Shown: positions 41,729 to 54,431, counted from the first letter of the stretch. The stretch is 64,000 nt of DNA from Phytophthora sp. 'mugwort' (GCA_033558025.1 JAUCEF010000012.1:3100001-3164000), one strand, 5' to 3'. Notes: generated by a model not told the origin, from the sequence alone. Numbers and translations are program-made.

Positions 41729-44700
41729 CCACACTCCCACTAAACATGTCTGCACTGGCCATCAAACTTCAACTTCTATTATCGGATTTTGCTCGAAGGA
41801 AGCAAATTCAACTTATTCTCAGATTTTGCTCCCCAACATTAGGAATTTTGCATATCCAATTAAAGTTTGTACGGATTGCTCAACGGGATAACACCCAAAA
41901 ATAGTCTCGGAACACCCAAATCAGAACCCATACTTTAACTTAGGCAAACAGGAAACACCTTTCCCATATATTTACTAGTGCTTCGCTTTTCGCGGTTGCC
42001 TCTCACTCACTTTTTTTGTTTCGTTCTGCACAAGTGCAGGTGCCAACGAAAACCCTTCGGGGGGGGGGGGGGGCACAAGCTGGTTATACTCTCCCTGGCG
42101 ACAGTAGTCCTTAACCGACCCTCGTACGCTTTTCAAGCAACCGTATCCTTAATTTGCTACACGTAACCAACATTTGTACTTCGTGTTGTAAGATTGGTCT
42201 TTTTAATCAGGTTCCTTTGTTTAGGTCATGTCGCTAATGCTTGAGGTGCAACAGCATGTGTTTGAGCGCTTTTGTTTATCGTTCGAGTTCCTTCACTCCC
42301 ATCATAAATCGAAGTTTTTCAAACTGGCCTTGACTTAGTGGTTTTAGTAAAGGCATCCGCTATCATGTTATTTGTGTTACAGTATGCAACACTGATACTA
42401 TATTCTTCATGCTTGTCCCGAGCGTATAGATGCCTAATATCTATGTGCTTCGTGGACGAATGACTACATGGGTCCTTCATAATACCTATTGCGGCAGTAT
42501 TATCACACCAACACTATGTCGGTTGTACTTGGACGAAACCTAATTACTTCAATTGTAGTCGTAACCACATAGCCTCTCTTACACCTTCACTAGCAACTAG
42601 TTCCGATTCCGCTGTATGCAGACTAATACAATCTTGCTTATCACTTTCCCAAGTAATGCATGCTCCAGCAAGTATTGATAAATAACCTGTAATAGAGTTT
42701 CTTTCTTCAGATGCATTCGCGAAGCTCGCGCCTGTGAAAAGCTCTATTTTGTTAGTACTATTTCCATTGTACTCTATGCCATACTTCGACGTTCCTTTCT
42801 AGTACCTTAGTACTCGCTGAGCCGCTCTCCAGTGAGTATTATAGCAAGATACATACTTACTTAAATCCCTAACAGTGTTCGCTATATCGGGTGTAGTACC
42901 TCGAACTAGATACATTAAGGTACCCAACTAACCCCTCTATAATCAAACGACTGTGCCGCTACCTCTTCTGGTGTTATGGTCGTTTCAGTTTCTAAAACCA
43001 CGCTTTTAGCTTATGGAGTGGGTACTACATTACAGTCCCGCATCTGGAACTTTTCCAGGAGATCATTAATATATTTCTGCTGCGATGAACACAGAGTCTT
43101 TCTTTCTAGATCCATCTTATCTCTACTAGTTTTAGTAAATAATGGAGCTCGCCTAAGTCTTCCATAGTGAACTTGACAGAGAGCTTGGCTTTAAGGTCGC
43201 TGATAAAACTCAAACTTGAGCCTGCTGGTCAAGTCGTCAACATACACACATACTATCAGAATATGCTTGACGCCTTTAACCTCCCACCTTTTCAGATACA
43301 AACAGTGTTCTTTCTTGCATTTAACAAAGCCTAACCTTCTAAGAAACTTATTGAGCTCTCTTCATACCATATTCGGGAGACTGTTTTAGGCCGTACAGAC
43401 TTTTCTGAAGCTTACAAACCAAGCATCGATCTCGGGTCTGAAACCCAGTGGCTGCCTCATTTAAATACTTTCACTTAGGACACCATTTAGGAACGCCGTA
43501 GAAACGTCCATTTGGTGTAGGTAGAGTCCTGAAATTTTGTAGCTAGCGCGAGTAAAAAGAGCAAAGATTCATATCGAGCTACAGGTGCCAAAACGCTTTA
43601 TAGTCAATACCATACGTTTGGGTATTTCCTTGAACTACCAACCTTGCCTTAAATCGGTCCACGGATCCATCAGCGCTATATTTAACATCAAATATCCAGT
43701 GACAACCGAGTGCCCTTCGCCCTTCAGGAAGGGGCACTAATTCCCATGTGATTTCTTAAGAGGGCATCGTACTCTTTCTTTATCGCACACTCCCACTGGT
43801 CAACATGTATGCTGGCCTGTGCGGCCTTGATGATCTCGGAATTGGGATCCGTGCCTGATCAGCCGTTACAGCATTAAGCTGCATAATCTCTCAGTCTTAA
43901 ATTTGGAGTTCTTTGCCTCTTTGACCTACGTTTGTCGCTACAAAACCCCTTTTCTACTCCCACTATTTGGGACGTCAAATGGTCGTGTGACTGGTTCTGA
44001 ACTTATATCTTCAACTTGCATGGCTACAGCAACTTAACTGACGTTTCTCGCTCGCTTTTCTAGATTCTGAATGTCCATTTCTTCCCTTTTATCATCTTAC
44101 TATCCTCAATAGGGAATGATCGATTTATCATAGCTTCTGTACCAGTCGAGTGAAAGTTATGTCTCGAGCGATAAGGTATATATTCGCTTTCACATGGAAA
44201 AGGAGATACCCTTTGTAATTGTGCGACAAGTCCAACTTCACATATGACCACTGCTTCAAACAGCAATTGAAAGCCTTGTCCTAAAAAGTACAAGAAGTCT
44301 CCTGACTTTGACTGAAAGTGCCTGTATCCTTGCTTAGCGAGATAGTATGTACTCAGTAAACTACTATCACACTTGCGGTCATACGAAATGTCCGCTAATG
44401 ATAATGCACTCAAGTATCCTTTAGGGTTCAAAACACTCAGTTTTATTGTTCCGTTAAATGTGCTGCGTGAGACAGTACCGTTACCGAAATTTGCGGTTGG
44501 CCTGGCTGTAAGCTACCCTTAAACCAGCTTCTGTTCGGCGTTATAGCTCCGCATGCACCCGTACCAACGACTCATATATCATCGGTTAACGTTATCCTCT
44601 TTGAAGAGCTCAAATAGAGGCATGCTGCTTACGTACCTCTTCTTCAATCTCCTCCATACTTAGCGGTGACTCAATAGGGTCTGTGCCGAGTTACCATTGT

Positions 44701-45751
44701 CCTCAAACCTCATGGTGGGCTGGGCCCAAACTTTCAATGTCATCCATTGCTTCGTCTTCCTCCAGGACGGTCTTTCCACTCGCATTTAGGCGCTGCTTTC
44801 CTTGAGCCACCACCGCCTTGATGGTATTAATCGCGGTCGTTTTTGCTGTTTTTCTTTAGCCTTCTTAGCACCCGGCGCAATTTGCACGTCAGTCATGTAT
44901 AGGGGCACACCTTCTCGTTTTGGGTCCTTGTCGGCTGCCATGACCGGGCAGTCACGCTTAAAGTGCCGACTTTGATTGCAGTAAAATCATTTTCCGTACA
45001 TTCATTTCCGCTGGGCTTTCTCTTCGCCCCTTGTTTCACCCGGACATTCTTGACGGGTATCACTTGGGTCTTATCCATAAGTCTCACCCTCCACTTTGTC
45101 AACGGTGCAGTCCTCTTGCTTCATCAAGATTGAGGATGCCCAAAACTCACTTGACAACTGTGAGAGGACCTCTACGCAAAGCCACGGCTCTGTCACCATG
45201 GTATGGTCAAACAGTTTCCGAGGCTTCCGGTTGATCTCGTTTCTCGCCTTTTACCGTTGCGCGAAGAGAGTCGTTAAGTCGCGCCAAGGACTGCGGGTCA
45301 ACATAGTCCAGTTCCTCGACAACTCAATGAGGCCCGCCGCATCTCCTTGGCCGATGTCCTTTTCGAGGAGCCGAATTCCTCACATGGGTCCATTGAGGAC
45401 ACCATATCCGGCAGCGTCGATGGGAAGAAATTCGGAAGAACCTGATTGAACATGTTTTGTAGGTCTCCCCTCCCCCTTGTTCAATGCATGACGTCCCACC
45501 TCATTCCAAGCGCCTTTTGCTCAGAATTCTCGGTGGTCGCCGATGGGGCTTATCAGGGCAACTTCGCAAGAAGTCTGCCATGAGTACCTTTGCCTCTAGC
45601 TGCCTCTTCTCTAGCAGCTTTGTCTGATACTCATGGTAGAACGGGTTGACATGAGTCAGAAGCTTGTCCTTCCACATACTGTACGACTTTCCGCTGAACC
45701 TCTCGAGACCGCCACCAGACTTAGCATTGGCGGTTATTGTACTTGAAATTT

Positions 45752-45981
45752 TGTTGCTTGCGTCTGTTGCCGTCAGTTTTGGAAGTGAGATGGCATCACA
45801 CGGCCATCTAGTCCGTCACATCCTTCGGCTTATCTTTTGCGACAAGCATGCTGTCTTCTTTCCTTCTGTTTGATGGCTTTCACTAATTCGCGTTATTAAC
45901 CAGTTAGAACCCTGCCTACTATACCTATTAGTCTATCAAGGTACTTCAATTACAGTATACAAACTGATAGATATTTTGGTA
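45752..45981 (-). repeat. 5' LTR of the old Copia element
   Basis: Direct repeat partner of 41501-41728. The sense-strand start is TACCAAAATAT instead of TGCCAAAATAT. The gag-like reading frame begins about 70 nt downstream on the minus strand. Confidence 0.65.
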
Positions 45982-46424
45982 TAACAAGTACTCGCATGCG
46001 CAGGCACAGGCGCCGTCGGCGTCGGCGTCAGGCTGCTTGCAAGCAGCAGCACCAACGCCAGCTTCATTACCACCGCATCTGACAGCAAAGCTATTGTACC
46101 AATCACTTATCGATATGCTGGTATACGGATATTTATCATGTAGTTTTTCACTTGGCCACGCGATACCAGTCCGTTCCAGACCTACTGTCCGTTTTACAAA
46201 ATTCTGCTCGCGATTCGTCAAAACTAGCTCTAGACACATCTGATTGGTAGTAATAGAACCACCTGGACACCAAGGTTTGAATGCTGTGCAGAGATCACGA
46301 CAAGTCGACCCATTAGGGCCAGCAGAAGCAATTGAGTGGCATTTCGTAACTCATACTAGAGGTCATCAGTATTGATATCGCTCCGCCCCACCAAACCGCC
46401 CACCAAGAACCCAGCTCCAGCACG
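45982..46424. other. Spacer without a recognisable gene
   Basis: It contains a short GGCGTC-type trinucleotide-like stretch (46010-46030). A minus-strand frame of 97 codons (45946-46239) has no known motif. Confidence 0.35.
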
Positions 46425-47540
46425 ATGCGCCGTCCCCCCCCCCCCCCCCCCCCGAGCCTCCCCCACCCACGAGCCAGCAACCTCTCTGACGACCAGCGCC
46501 TGCGTGTTGTGGCTGCCCTTCTCCACGAAGCAACCGGCGGCATCGTGCCGCGTGATACAGTGAAGACTGTAGCCGTAGCGTTTGGGGTCCACGCCCGAAC
46601 GGTCTCGCGCGTCTGGCGCCGAGCTTTCTCCAGCTTCGAGCGCAACAGTACGTACGCTTCACCGTCGCGAATGCACCACACTGGGCGTCAAAGAGTCGAC
46701 CGATCTCGGCGGCTTGAGCGGCTGCGAGGTGTTGACCCTCAACACGAAGCACCATCCGTTCAGCTGCCCAAGCCTGCTTCCTTCCTCCAACTACGCTTTT
46801 CCGAGAGTTTCGCCATGGCAACTCCGCGTGGAGACTTCTTTCGCCAAGCCGATGCTGACGGAGGACAACAAGAAGAAGAGGGTTGCCTTCAGCGTGGACC
46901 ACATCGATCCAACGACGCATTTCTTCAGCAACATGGAGGATGTAGTCCACGTCGACGAAAACCTTTTCTACTGAGCAAGGTCAAGCACCGTTGCGTGTTG
47001 CTACCAGACGGGCCCAAGCCTGTTATCAGGCTTAAAAGCATGCGCCATATCCCGAAGGTGATGGTTCTGGCGGCGGTAGCCCGGCCGCGTTATGACCCCA
47101 CAACGGGGGGAGTTTTTCGATGGCAAACGCGAGACCTGGGATTTTCTAAGCATGAGCCGCAAAACACAACAGCTGCAACCGGTCGGCAGGCACCATGATT
47201 CCCTATCCTATGGCGATGAACAAGATTTAGTACAGGGAGATGCTGATGATGGAGCACATCGTGCCGTCAATTCTACAAGATAACGCCTCCCCCCATATCC
47301 AGCCGGATGATACTGAGTGGTGTCACACAGTAGCACATCTAGATGCAATGTCCAGTTCCGGTTCCAGCCGCCCAATAGCACCGACATGAACGTGTTGGAC
47401 CTAGCTGTCTTTAACGCCCTCCAGGCGCGCCAGCAGAGCATGGCTTCCCAGACACTGGACGAGTTGATGGAGAACGTGAAAGTGGTCTTTGATGAGTTGC
47501 CACCAGCTAACCAGAACGCAGGGTTCTTAACGCTATAATG
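46425..47540 (+). pseudogene. Mariner-like transposase relic
   Basis: After a poly-C tract (20 C, 46434-46453) the frame reads NLSDDQRLRVVAALLHEATG and VAFGVHARTVSRVWRR, the N-terminal helix-turn-helix. VVHVDENLFY near 46940 holds the first catalytic Asp. MRHIPKVMVLAAVARPRYDP follows. PPNSTDMNVLDLAVFNALQA near 47375 holds the third. The second box (Q-D-N-A-x-P-H) can be made out as QDNASPHIQPDD near 47280, in a changed frame. Several shifts and stops make the copy inactive. It is oriented opposite to the three mariner relics at 11785-14660. Confidence 0.75.
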
Positions 47541-47719
47541 CGTTATGGATGATTGTGTTGCTGTCGAAGTCCAACTTGCCCGGTAGAGACGACTTCCCCT
47601 AAGCGTCAAGTGCTCTGATACCACCGCTTCTTTTCTACCCGCTCCCCAGCGGTCTGCCGTAGACGACCATTTTAAAGCTAGTACAAAAAGACGACTACAG
47701 TCTTGCACCTCGTTTTCGG
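47541..47719. other. Spacer between mariner and pogo-like relics
   Basis: No gene or repeat was recognised. Confidence 0.3.
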
Positions 47720-49100
47720 CAGGGATACCCGATCTAATTATGATGCACATTGGTTGCGCGACAAATCTGCCCATCTCCATCTCCACAATTAATCTCACTG
47801 ATTCCCCCCTCCTCGAGGAGGATGACACGCGGCGTCGACCTGATCTCAAATCTTGGCGCAAAGGCCTCCAATATATAAAAAAAACGAAGGTTCACTTTAG
47901 TTTCACCTTCAAACCACCGTGGAATATCGCCCATCCGTCTATACTATGCGGACTCTTGCCAAAACAAAACGCACTTTGTGTGAGAAGGCCAAGCCAGAGC
48001 CGTCGTTGTCTCACTCGAAGCACGATCGGTGGGCCACCAAGCAATTCGCCCCCCCCCCCTTTAAATGTCAAGCGCTCTACTGTGCAAGGCATTCTCAAGA
48101 GGTCGGCGGCCTACGCGAACTTGCCGGACGTCCAGAACGCCCAAACGTGCCTCTGCCCGTCTACACTACGTGCATTGGACGACGAGATCATGCAGCTCAT
48201 CTCTGAGTACAAGGCCTGGCAACAACGCAACCATCACAGGGTCTACGGTTCTGGAAATATCAAGACGTGAAGGCATCAAGATGCCCAGTGGCAGGTTGCC
48301 AAGTCGTGGGCGGATGTACCGCTTCCAGCAGCGCACATGTCTATGGTTCTCACTGCGCCACGGCGAAGGGAGCTCGTTGGACAAAGAAGTGGTGGAGGAA
48401 AGAACCAAAGCGCTTCAATCCGTAGTCGCAGGCTACCACCCGGGAGATATCTATAACATGGACGAGACGGCGTTCTTTTACCGAAGCGAGCCGAGAGGCA
48501 CTCTCACGGTAAACAAGAAGGAAAAAGGCAAAGGCAGAGCATGCAGAGAATTACGGTGTGCGCGGCCACCAACGCTGACGGCACTGATATGCTCCCGTTG
48601 CACTTCAGCGGAAGTTCAAAGGTGCCGCGCTTTTTAAGGAATCGCAATGTATTTGCGGAGATCGGGGCTACATACACAAATACCTCTAAAGCGTGGATGA
48701 ATACAACAAAGTACCGCGAATGGCTTACGGAGCTTGACGAACGAATGCGGCTGGAGAGCGACACAATTTTTTTCTACTCGACAACGTGCCATCCCACAAC
48801 GACGGCCCGGTTGGGTTGTCTAACTTGGTGATCCACAAACTCCCGCCGAACACGACGGCTGCCCTCCAACCGATGGACCGAGGGATCATCAAGTCTCGCA
48901 AAGACCAGTACCAGAATAAGAAGCAGGATGCGGAGCTCGACATGTTCTACGGCGGCGTTCCGTACTCTACTGTTGGCATTTACACTGCTATAAGTGGTTA
49001 TCGGAATGGTGGGCGATGTATCTACGCAGACCATTCGGAACTGTTGGTGCCATACGGGTATTGTGGTAAAGACGGGTGTACACTTTCTACTGAATTAACA
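47720..49100 (+). pseudogene. Pogo/Tigger-like transposase relic 1 (DDE_1)
   Basis: The N-terminal DNA-binding part is poorly kept (NVKRSTVQGILKRSAAYANL near 48070). The catalytic part is clear: YNMDETAFFYRSEPRGTLTV near 48450 (first Asp), ITVCAATNADGTDMLPLHF, TSKAWMNTTKYREWLTELDE and LESDTIFFY. A one-base shift leads to LDNVPSHNDGPVGLSNLVI (second Asp, near 48783) and LPPNTTAALQPMDRGIIKSR (third Asp, near 48870). The copy ends near 49000. Pogo-type enzymes insert at TA. At least three frameshifts exist. Confidence 0.75.
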
Positions 49101-49217
49101 AATTAAAAATAGCAAAATAAATATGCTCATCGCTGGTGCCTACTCTCCTTTCAAAACCTATGAGCTTGGTACTACATTCTTCTGCTTCAATAAAGAACAG
49201 GCAACTTCGAATAAGAT

Positions 49218-49258
49218 GCTGGACTCCATGCTGTCGAACAGATAGCATGGAGTCCAGC
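49218..49258. repeat. Perfect 15-bp inverted repeat with 11-nt loop
   Basis: GCTGGACTCCATGCT (49218-49232) and its exact reverse complement (49244-49258) enclose GTCGAACAGAT. The GCTGTCGAACAGATAG core recurs once more at about 49263-49278, followed by an imperfect GAGTCCAG. It sits between two pogo-like elements and may derive from their abutting ends. Confidence 0.8.
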
Positions 49259-49352
49259 AGGACGCTGTCGAACAGATAGAATTGAGTCCAGTAGGTAACT
49301 GATTTAGTAAATAGAAGATAGCGCTTCCACCAATCACAGCTCACTACCGAAA

Positions 49353-50620
49353 ATGCCACCAATCAGAGATGCCAAAGCGAGGACATTGAACAAAATGCAG
49401 GAAGCAGAGCGATCTCCACAAAAGTGCTCTGGGTATTGCGCACGGCGGAGGTGTGCTCGTTCATTCCTCAATTTACACGATCCTACATTATTTCACGAAT
49501 GGGGGCTACGCCGACAGGAAGACGAGACTTCCAGAAGCGCGTGATGATGACCAAGGAGCAGGAGCTCATAGTGCCGACGCCGGCACGAGCTGCCGGCTGC
49601 CACATCCCGCGAGCTGTCTGTCTGGGCATGCAAAGAGTTCAAGCTGCCCAGATCGCCCTCTAAGCAAGTAATTTGTCGTGTCCTCATAATCGAAAGCACC
49701 CTCTGCTCTTTGACGCCCGACCGTTTGAACCGCAAGAAGCAGCGCCCTCCCTATCATCTACAGCTCGACCAGAGCATTGTGAAATTCGGGACGGAGTGCG
49801 AAGACCTCCAACTCTCCATCTCGGGAGAGATGATCATCTTCCAGGCCAGAAGGATCGCGCGCCGTCTCCACATTCCGCTGGCGGCACAGCCTCGACTTGG
49901 TCCGTCATGGCTGCGCAACCTGCAGGCGCGATACGGCATCCGCTGGCGGCATGCGTACGGTGAGTCTGAAGACGTGGACTTGAAGGCCGTAGCCACCGAG
50001 GTCCAGCGCCTACGCAATGTAATTGGTCAGTATTCGGGCCAGGACGTCTATAATATGGACGAAACCAGCTTCTATTACAACAGCGTACCTCGAGGCTCGC
50101 TCTGCGTGCACGAGGCCCCCGCACTGAAGCAGGACAAGTCTTGCATCACGCTGGTGCTGTGCTGCAATGCTACTGGCAGCGGCAAGCTGTCGCTGCTCTT
50201 CGTGGGAAAAGCAGCAAAGCCACGTTGGATCAAGAACAAACCCAGTGGCGTCGACTACAAATCAGCCAAGCAGGCGTGGATGACCACCGGGCTATACCAG
50301 TCGTGGCTCCAAGACCTCGACAAGTCGATGCGCGAGCAAGATAGGCGCATTTTATTGCTCGTTGACAATGCTTCTTCTCACAGCGAAGAGGGACTCAATC
50401 TAACCAATGTCCGCGTCGAGAAACTGCCACCTAACACTGCGTCGAAGTTTCAGCCGCTAGATCAAGGTATCATATACTGCGTGAAGCGCTCTGACTTACG
50501 TAAGAAAATGAACTTTGCATTAGATGAAATAGATCGGGATAACGACAAGCCCTACGAAGTAGGGATACTGAGGGGTGTCCAATGGAGAGCTGACGAATGG
50601 CTGGAACTATCGGCAAAAAC
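49353..50620 (+). pseudogene. Pogo/Tigger-like transposase 2, split by a Copia insertion
   Basis: The first part (49353-49680) is frameshifted (MPPIRDAKARTLNKMQEAER, then KRVMMTKEQELIVPT). A long open frame at 49710-50620 keeps the second DNA-binding helix region (ARRIARRLHIPLAAQ, LGPSWLRNLQARYGIRWRHA). It also keeps the full DDE_1 core: VYNMDETSFYYNS, ILLLVDNASSHSEE and FQPLDQGII (31 residues between the last two Asp). The frame is cut at 50620 by the Copia LTR. It resumes, in frame after removal of the element and one target copy, at 55395-55461, ending LRSGLINKRDLSFILD. It is less decayed than relic 1, so the gene was probably close to intact when the Copia landed. Confidence 0.78.
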
Positions 50621-50963
50621 TGATAAAGGTATTGAGGTCTTGAAGCGAGGCCTGGGTTGAGCGGAGGGAGTTCTGCACTTGGGTGCGGGGACCGGAGTGA
50701 AGACCACTTGAGCTGAAGAAGGAAGATTCGAAAGTGATTGATTTATCGGAGCTTACACTACCTAGTCTACCACATTGATATGCAGCCCTGCATCCAATCA
50801 TTTGGTGCATCCAATCACCAACACTCCGCACTCGTCCAATCATCCTACTCGTCTAATCATCGGTTGCGAAAACAACGTACCGTAAACATCGCGGGATCGT
50901 GTTGGACCGGTTCGGATTAACCGGTTACTGGTAAACAGTACCAAAACCCGGCAACCCTCAATA
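50621..50963 (-). repeat. Copia 3' LTR
   Basis: 343 bp. In the sense of the element it starts TATTGAGGGTTGCC (expected TG, here TA) and ends CCTTTATCA. It is identical to 55047-55389 except for four substitutions. Confidence 0.9.
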
Positions 50964-50970
50964 CGCCCCC

Positions 50971-52608
50971 TCAATGCGAACACGCGTGGGTTCCGAGGGA
51001 CGCCGTCAGATCCATGTGGTGCGGTCCTGGCAGCGCCTTGGTCATGATGTCAGCGAGCATGATTGAAGTCTCACAATACTCGAGCTTGACTTCACCGCGC
51101 TTGACCTCATCACGGATGTGATGGTACTTGTTATCGATGTGCTTGGCACGACCGTGGTTCACAGGGTTCTTCGTCATCTTGATGCACGACTGGTTGTCTT
51201 CGAGGATCTTGAGCTCTGGCCCCGATTCGTTCGCTGCCGTCAAAATCTCGCACAACAGGCGATGAATCCACTTGCCTTCTTGGAGGGCCAGACTGAGCGC
51301 GATGTATTCCGCTTCGCTCGTTGATAGCGACACACTTGACTGTTTCTTGCTTCCCCAACTGACTGGCGCGCCCATCAAAATGAACGTATAGCCCGAAGTT
51401 GACTTGCGATCGGAATGGTCGCCGGCCCAGTCTGCGTCTGAGTAGCCGCGAAAGTCCACCTTGTCACCGGGTTTGAAGCAGATTCCATGCGACTTGGTCC
51501 CTTGTAAATAGCGGAGGATTCGCTTCACTGCAACCCAGTGCTCGACTTGAGGGTTTTCCATGAAGCGCGACACATATCCCACGGCGAAAGCGATATCTGG
51601 TCGCGTCGCAGTCATCAAGTGCATGAGTGCACCCACAGCTTCACGAAAGGAAACGTTGATCTTGGTCGGCGCGTTGCTTGGAACCAGTCGAGAGCTTAAA
51701 TCCGCGGGGCTTACCACAGCCTTGCAGTCATCCATGCCGAAACGCTTGAGAATGTCGTCCACGTAGCGCCGTTGGCACATTGTTACACTGCCGTCAGCGT
51801 TGTCGACCAGCTCGATACCCAAGACAAAGGCACACTTCCCGCTGTCGGTCATCTCAAAACTTGTCTTCAGGTCACTCCTGGTGCGTGCGATCAGTTCGGC
51901 CGAACTTCCGGTTACTAATACGTCGTCCACGTACACCAGCAACAGAACACAGTGACCATCCACAATCTTGATGTAGAGGCACGGATCGTAGGCCGAAACT
52001 TGAAAACCGATGGAGCACACGAATTCGTCGAAGGTCTCGTTCCACACGCGCGAAGCTTGCTTGAGACCGTAGATCGCCTTGACCAGTTCCAGGCAGTCGA
52101 AGTCATCGTCCAGCTCGACCCCTTCAGGCACCACGCAGTACACGACTTCCTGCATGACGCCGTACAGAAATGCCGTTACCACGTCGAGTTGGTCCAGAGG
52201 CCAGTCGAAATACTTGGCGATCGCGATGACCATGCGCAGCGTCACGTACTTGACCACGGGCGAGAACGTCTCCGTGTAGTCGATGCCGTACTTCTGCTTG
52301 AAACCCTTGGCCACCAGGCGCGCCTTGTACTTCTCGATCGATCCGTCGGCTTTGCGCTTGATCTTGAACACCCACTTGGTACCGATGGCGCGTTGTCCGC
52401 TGGGCAACTTGGCAGCACGAAACACACCACGAAGTCGCATCGACTTGAGTTCCGCACGAACAGCCTTGCGCCAATGCACTTGATCAGGTCCGTTCACCGC
52501 GTCTTGGAATGTCGTCGGCTCAGACAACTCACCGGCTTCCACTGAGTTGGCACTTGCTCGACAAAATACGGGAGGAGTGGAATCGTCTTCTTCGTTGTCT
52601 TGAGCATC
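50971..52608 (-). pseudogene. Copia reverse transcriptase and RNase H
   Basis: RT motifs are complete: GTKWVFKIKRKADGSIEKYK, RLVAKGFKQKYGIDYTETFS, LDQLDVVTAFLYG, YGLKQASRVWN, and the catalytic LLVYVDDVLVTG near 51920. RNase H has SDADWAGDHSDRKSTSGY, STSEAEYIALSLALQEG, LEDNQSCIKM and HIDNKYHHIRDEV. The end, LGTHACSH, lies eight bases inside the 3' LTR border. No break occurs within the 523-codon frame after the TAG at 52609-52611. Confidence 0.9.
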
Positions 52609-53769
52609 CTACTCTTCTTCGTCAGGCAGTCCAGGTTCCATTCGAACACTCGCTCGGCGTTTGGCTTGGCGCTCTAACGAGGTGACAGGAACGCTTACTT
52701 CTTCCAAACCAGTCGCACGGCGAACAGGACGCGAGTTCACTGACATGGTATCCGCATCACTTGGTCGAGTCTTGCGTTTCCCCGCCTGCTTGAATTCGGT
52801 CGGACCCGCCGAGTCATCATCGCCAATCTCGAGCGAGTCGAAGTCCAGGTTCACATCTTCGTCGTCATTACTTGAGATCGCCGTCGAGATACCAAAACTT
52901 GATTCGTCGAAGGTGACATCGCGACTTATCACCACCTGCCCCGCCTCGATGTCATAAACTCTGTACACCTTCGGCACTTCTTCGTAGCCCATGAGCACAC
53001 CAGCGCGAGCCTTGGGGTCCCACTTGAGTCGCTTTTCCTTCGGGGTTAGGACGTATGTCCGACATCCAAACACACGCATGTGCTTCACACTTGGCTTGAT
53101 CTTGTATACAATCTCGAACGGAGTCTTGTTTTCGACCTTGGGTGACGGCAAGCGGTTCTTGAAATAAATTGCAGCCATCGCTGCTTCGCCCCAAAAACAC
53201 TTATCCAGCTTTGCGTGATGCAGCATGCTGCGACCAATCGTAACGATGGTCCGGATAGCTCTCTCTGCCGTGCCGTTGGTTTGGTGCGCGTACGGAACCG
53301 TGGTCTGCTGCTCGATGCCTTGATCTTCGTAGAAGGCCTTGAGCGAATTAGTAGCAAACTCACGGGCTTCGTCGTGGCGCACGAACTTGACACGTTTGCC
53401 GAACTGCGTCTGCACCTTCATGATGTAGGTCTGGAGGCATTCTTCGCTCTCCGACTTGGCACTTAAGCAGAAACCCTTCATGCATCCGCTGGCTTCGTCC
53501 ACTATGAGCAGCAAATATTTGCTGCCACCCAGTGACTCTTGTTCCATGGGGCCGCAGATGTCGAAGTGGAGTAGCTCAAATACGTCGTAGTGACGCTTGT
53601 CGCGGTTGCTTGGGAACGGTTTTTGGACCATCTTCCCTTGCTGACATCCGCGACATATGCTTGGTCCACTCGACTGTGATGGTGTTTTCGCGTCCTTGAT
53701 CATGTCACTGCTGACCATTTTGCGCAGCACGTCGATCGGAGCGTGGCCCATCCGCGCGTGTAGATCCAC
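52609..53769 (-). pseudogene. Copia integrase
   Basis: The zinc-binding part contains [17 protein letters not shown] and CRGCQQGK. The catalytic residues sit in ELLHFDICGP, FVRHDEAREF and GTAERAIRTI (D, D, E). VFGCRTYVLTP and a long acidic linker follow. The frame ends at TAG 52611-52609. The same frame continues beyond it into the RT part, so this is a single nonsense change. Confidence 0.88.
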
Positions 53770-54431
53770 TTGCGCGTTGACGTCGCCGCATTCACCGAAT
53801 GTTGTGGTATGCGTAACCAGTAGAGACCGTCGACGAGGTCAGCCGTTGCCACCACTTGCTTCGAGCCCTTCCGCGCGACATGCATGCTCGCACCGTCGAA
53901 CACCACTTGAAACTTGCCACTCTTGTTGATCTGCGGCACCGAAAGCAGATTCTTGTTCATCTTCGGCACATACAGTGCGTCCTTGATTTCGATGTCGCGC
54001 TCGTCGCCGTTGGGCAGAACCACTCGTTCGATGATAGTTCCCACACCCTTAATCTCGGCCTTGTTTCCGTCCGCTACCGATAGTTCGCCTTCGTCTTGCT
54101 CATTCAGCGTGGCGAACTTGGTCTTGTCATTGCAAATGTGGTGCGTTGCGCCGCTGTCGACCGCCCACATCCCGGGCATATCCTTGCCCGTCGATTTTCC
54201 GCATTCCAACGAAACCGCAAACGCGACACGGTCGTAGTCGTAGTCGTCGTTTCTCCACTGGATGTTGTTGGCCCCGCGTCCACGGCCGTTGCCGCCGCGT
54301 CTTGTCCCTCGGTTCTCGTCCTTCTGCTTGGTCCAGCACTTGTCAATGATGTGCCCCAATTTTCCGCAGTGCGTGCTCTGACGAGATTCTCGCTCGGCAC
54401 TGAACGCCTTGGCCGCGTCTTCAGTTTTCAC
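53700..54431 (-). pseudogene. Copia zinc knuckle and aspartic protease
   Basis: The frame of 243 codons starts with [15 protein letters not shown]. It has the zinc knuckle [15 protein letters not shown] near 54370, where the first Cys of C-x2-C-x4-H-x4-C is Ser. The protease motif [15 protein letters not shown] is near 54155, followed by [16 protein letters not shown]. The protease would cut the polyprotein. The frame leaves the integrase frame near 53790 by one base. Confidence 0.85.

Larger units (their letters stand above)
41501..45981 (-). mobile_element. Old Copia retrotransposon with both LTRs
   Basis: Two direct repeats of about 230 bp (41501-41728 and 45752-45981) flank minus-strand Copia text. 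A gag-like start (MWKDKLLTHVNPFYHEYQTK) lies near 45680. Further on are a linker region (NPKGYLSALSLADISYD, 44430) and RNase H with YLKGTSKYGIEYNGNSTNK, CITWESDKQDCISLHTAESE and HIDIRHLYARDK between about 42860 and 42350. Many stops and indels separate the pieces, and the RT catalytic box could not be placed. The LTRs have diverged clearly and no target duplication is evident, so this is much older than the Copia at 50621. Confidence 0.7.

Noticed and set aside
46366..46950. Minus-strand glycine-rich frame of 194 codons
   Set aside because: The glycines come from the 20-C tract and the rest is antisense to the mariner relic.
51952..52545. Plus-strand frame in the young Copia, also 54461-55069
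   Set aside because: Complements of RT and gag codons; unlike the antisense ORF in the Gypsy element, they lie wholly inside pol or gag.
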